A model generated the notes under the pieces. That model did not search any database. It was not told the origin of the DNA and worked only from the letters and a program-made list of their open reading frames with translations. 22,550 nucleotides of DNA, taken from Acidimicrobiaceae bacterium. GTDB lineage: Bacteria > Actinomycetota > Acidimicrobiia > Acidimicrobiales > RAAP-2. The stretch is from positions 1 to 22,550 of the forward strand of contig PLXU01000082.1 of NCBI GenBank assembly GCA_003151555.1, read 5' to 3'. How positions within the stretch are numbered: the first letter of the stretch is position 1; each line of letters begins with the position of its first letter. The position numbers and the translations under genes are program-made. Positions 21,857-22,550 of this stretch are shown piece by piece.

Positions 21857-22171
21857 CTAGGAGATCTCGAAATCAATCTCGGTCACCCGACCGCCGTGAA
21901 TCAGAACTCGTTGGCCCGATCCCTCGACGGTGTAGAGGCCGGCTTTGAGATTCGGATAGACCGCCGCGTACGAGACGCCGTTTACCAGTTGGCGTTCGCG
22001 AACGGCGCTGTGGGTGTGCGGCAATGTCGCATCGTCGGGATCGAGGTCGATTTCGACGCCGTTGAGGGCGGGGGGAGTGCGGAGCATGAGCGCCCCGACA
22101 TCCCCCCCGATTTCGAGGACCACACTGCCATCCCAACTCGGGGGGAGTGAGTGTTCTTCCATCGTGGTCAC
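21857..22171 (-). CDS. Small hypothetical protein between DUF4331 and tatA genes
   Basis: A 104-aa protein with no signal peptide or membrane helix. It is acidic and looks like a small beta-rich domain: VVLEIGGDVGALMLRTP (18-34), then HTHSAVRERQLVNGVSYAAVYPNLKAGLYTVEG and a last strand GGRVTEIDFEI. I recall similar small proteins in actinobacteria with no name or role. The start is a GTG at 22171 or an ATG at 22162; neither has a ribosome binding site. It begins only 3 nt after the DUF4331 stop, so it is probably translated from the same mRNA. Function not assigned. Confidence 0.7.
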   Translation of the reverse strand: MTTMEEHSLPPSWDGSVVLEIGGDVGALMLRTPPALNGVEIDLDPDDATLPHTHSAVRERQLVNGVSYAAVYPNLKAGLYTVEGSGQRVLIHGGRVTEIDFEIS

Positions 22172-22174
22172 TCG

Positions 22175-22550
22175 TTAGGCCGGAACGTTGTAGCCGCTGT
22201 AGGGCGTGCCCAGGTACGGGAAGCCCGGCAGGAACGTGAGTCCCGTGCCGGTGACACCGTCACTGACGTCCTTGAGGGCCCCGTCAGGCGTGAACGACTT
22301 GTCGACCAGGGGAATGGTGGCCCCGGCAATGGCCAGCAGTTCGATGCTCACGACGTCGTCCGTGATCCGTCGACCGTTCGGGAAGCCGGCCACGTCGCCG
22401 CCGACCACGCCGAGCGCGTTGGGCGTGGCACTCGCCGGAATCGCCAGGTTGAGTCGCAACATGTCGGCCTGCGTGGTGCCCGTGAAGGTCGAGAAGTTTG
22501 GCGACACGACGCCGGCCGGAATGCCGGTGAGCAGGATCGCCTCGAGGTCG
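22175..22550 (-). CDS. DUF4331 family protein, C-terminal part (5' end outside window)
   Basis: The frame is open to the end of the window, so only the last 124 residues are visible. They include LEAILLTGIPAGV, then TGTTQADMLRLNLAIP, LGVVGGDVAGFPNGRRITDDVV and an ending FPYLGTPYSGYN. These are the conserved C-terminal marks of DUF4331 proteins, which are large (about 450-550 aa), usually exported, and of unknown function. The small protein gene begins 3 nt after its stop, and tatA follows further on the same strand. Whether it has a Tat signal cannot be seen here. Confidence 0.85.
   Translation of the reverse strand, partial: DLEAILLTGIPAGVVSPNFSTFTGTTQADMLRLNLAIPASATPNALGVVGGDVAGFPNGRRITDDVVSIELLAIAGATIPLVDKSFTPDGALKDVSDGVTGTGLTFLPGFPYLGTPYSGYNVPA

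Noticed and set aside
1..22550. tRNA or rRNA genes, CRISPR arrays, transposons, integrases, prophage or toxin-antitoxin genes
   Set aside because: I looked for T-loop motifs, regular repeat-spacer patterns, terminal inverted repeats and the usual protein signatures, and saw none that held up. GTTCGA-like strings occur only inside coding genes.

Overview
This GC-rich window is gene-dense and chromosomal in character. It most likely comes from an actinobacterium. Supporting marks are a ClpS gene coupled to a DUF2017 gene, a mycobacterial DesA1-like soluble acyl-ACP desaturase, an MpaB/DUF2236 oxygenase, a neocarzinostatin-fold secreted protein, frequent GTG/TTG starts and several apparently leaderless genes. 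Class Acidimicrobiia is my best guess, but that is inference from gene content and not a phylogenetic result. I see no rRNA, tRNA, CRISPR array, insertion sequence, integrase or phage gene.

Layout. (1) 1-650 is the 3' part of a COG4705 membrane protein, closed by a strong hairpin. (2) 700-3800 is an assimilatory sulfite reductase/siroheme operon (CysI-type hemoprotein, uroporphyrinogen-III methyltransferase, precorrin-2 dehydrogenase) with overlapping start/stop codons. Its promoter carries a perfect inverted repeat on the -35 box. (3) 4025-7670 has a secreted neocarzinostatin-like protein, a 14-TM DHA2-type exporter and a second, convergent MFS transporter. (4) 7815-13716 is rich in acyl/lipid metabolism: acyl-ACP desaturase, acyl-CoA synthetase, methylmalonate-semialdehyde dehydrogenase and a TesB-like thioesterase, with a YggU protein and a Nudix hydrolase between them. 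(5) 13718-18390 is mostly housekeeping: ArfB-type ribosome rescue hydrolase, SurE phosphatase, aldose epimerase plus SDR, MpaB-type oxygenase, ClpS plus DUF2017. (6) 18470-19854 is a two-gene redox module: an exported sulfite-oxidase-fold molybdoenzyme and a formate-dehydrogenase-gamma-like cytochrome b. (7) 20099-21358 is a membrane protein with two DUF4389 units. (8) 21373-22550, minus strand, has a DUF4331 protein (cut by the window edge), a small conserved-looking protein, TatA and a short open stretch that may be a gene remnant.

How they work together. The sulfite reductase needs siroheme, and the two co-transcribed genes supply the first steps of that cofactor. The molybdoenzyme has a Tat-like signal and would depend on the Tat system, of which a TatA gene lies nearby. 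The desaturase, acyl-CoA synthetase, thioesterase and semialdehyde dehydrogenase fit acyl-chain and propionyl-CoA metabolism but are not one operon.

I found no clear-cut new defence or biosynthetic system. The best leads are the neocarzinostatin-fold protein beside a DHA2 exporter, the molybdoenzyme paired with an Fdh-gamma-type cytochrome instead of YedZ, the TatA/DUF4331 cluster, and a recurrent pattern of -10-like boxes placed about 6 nt before start codons.
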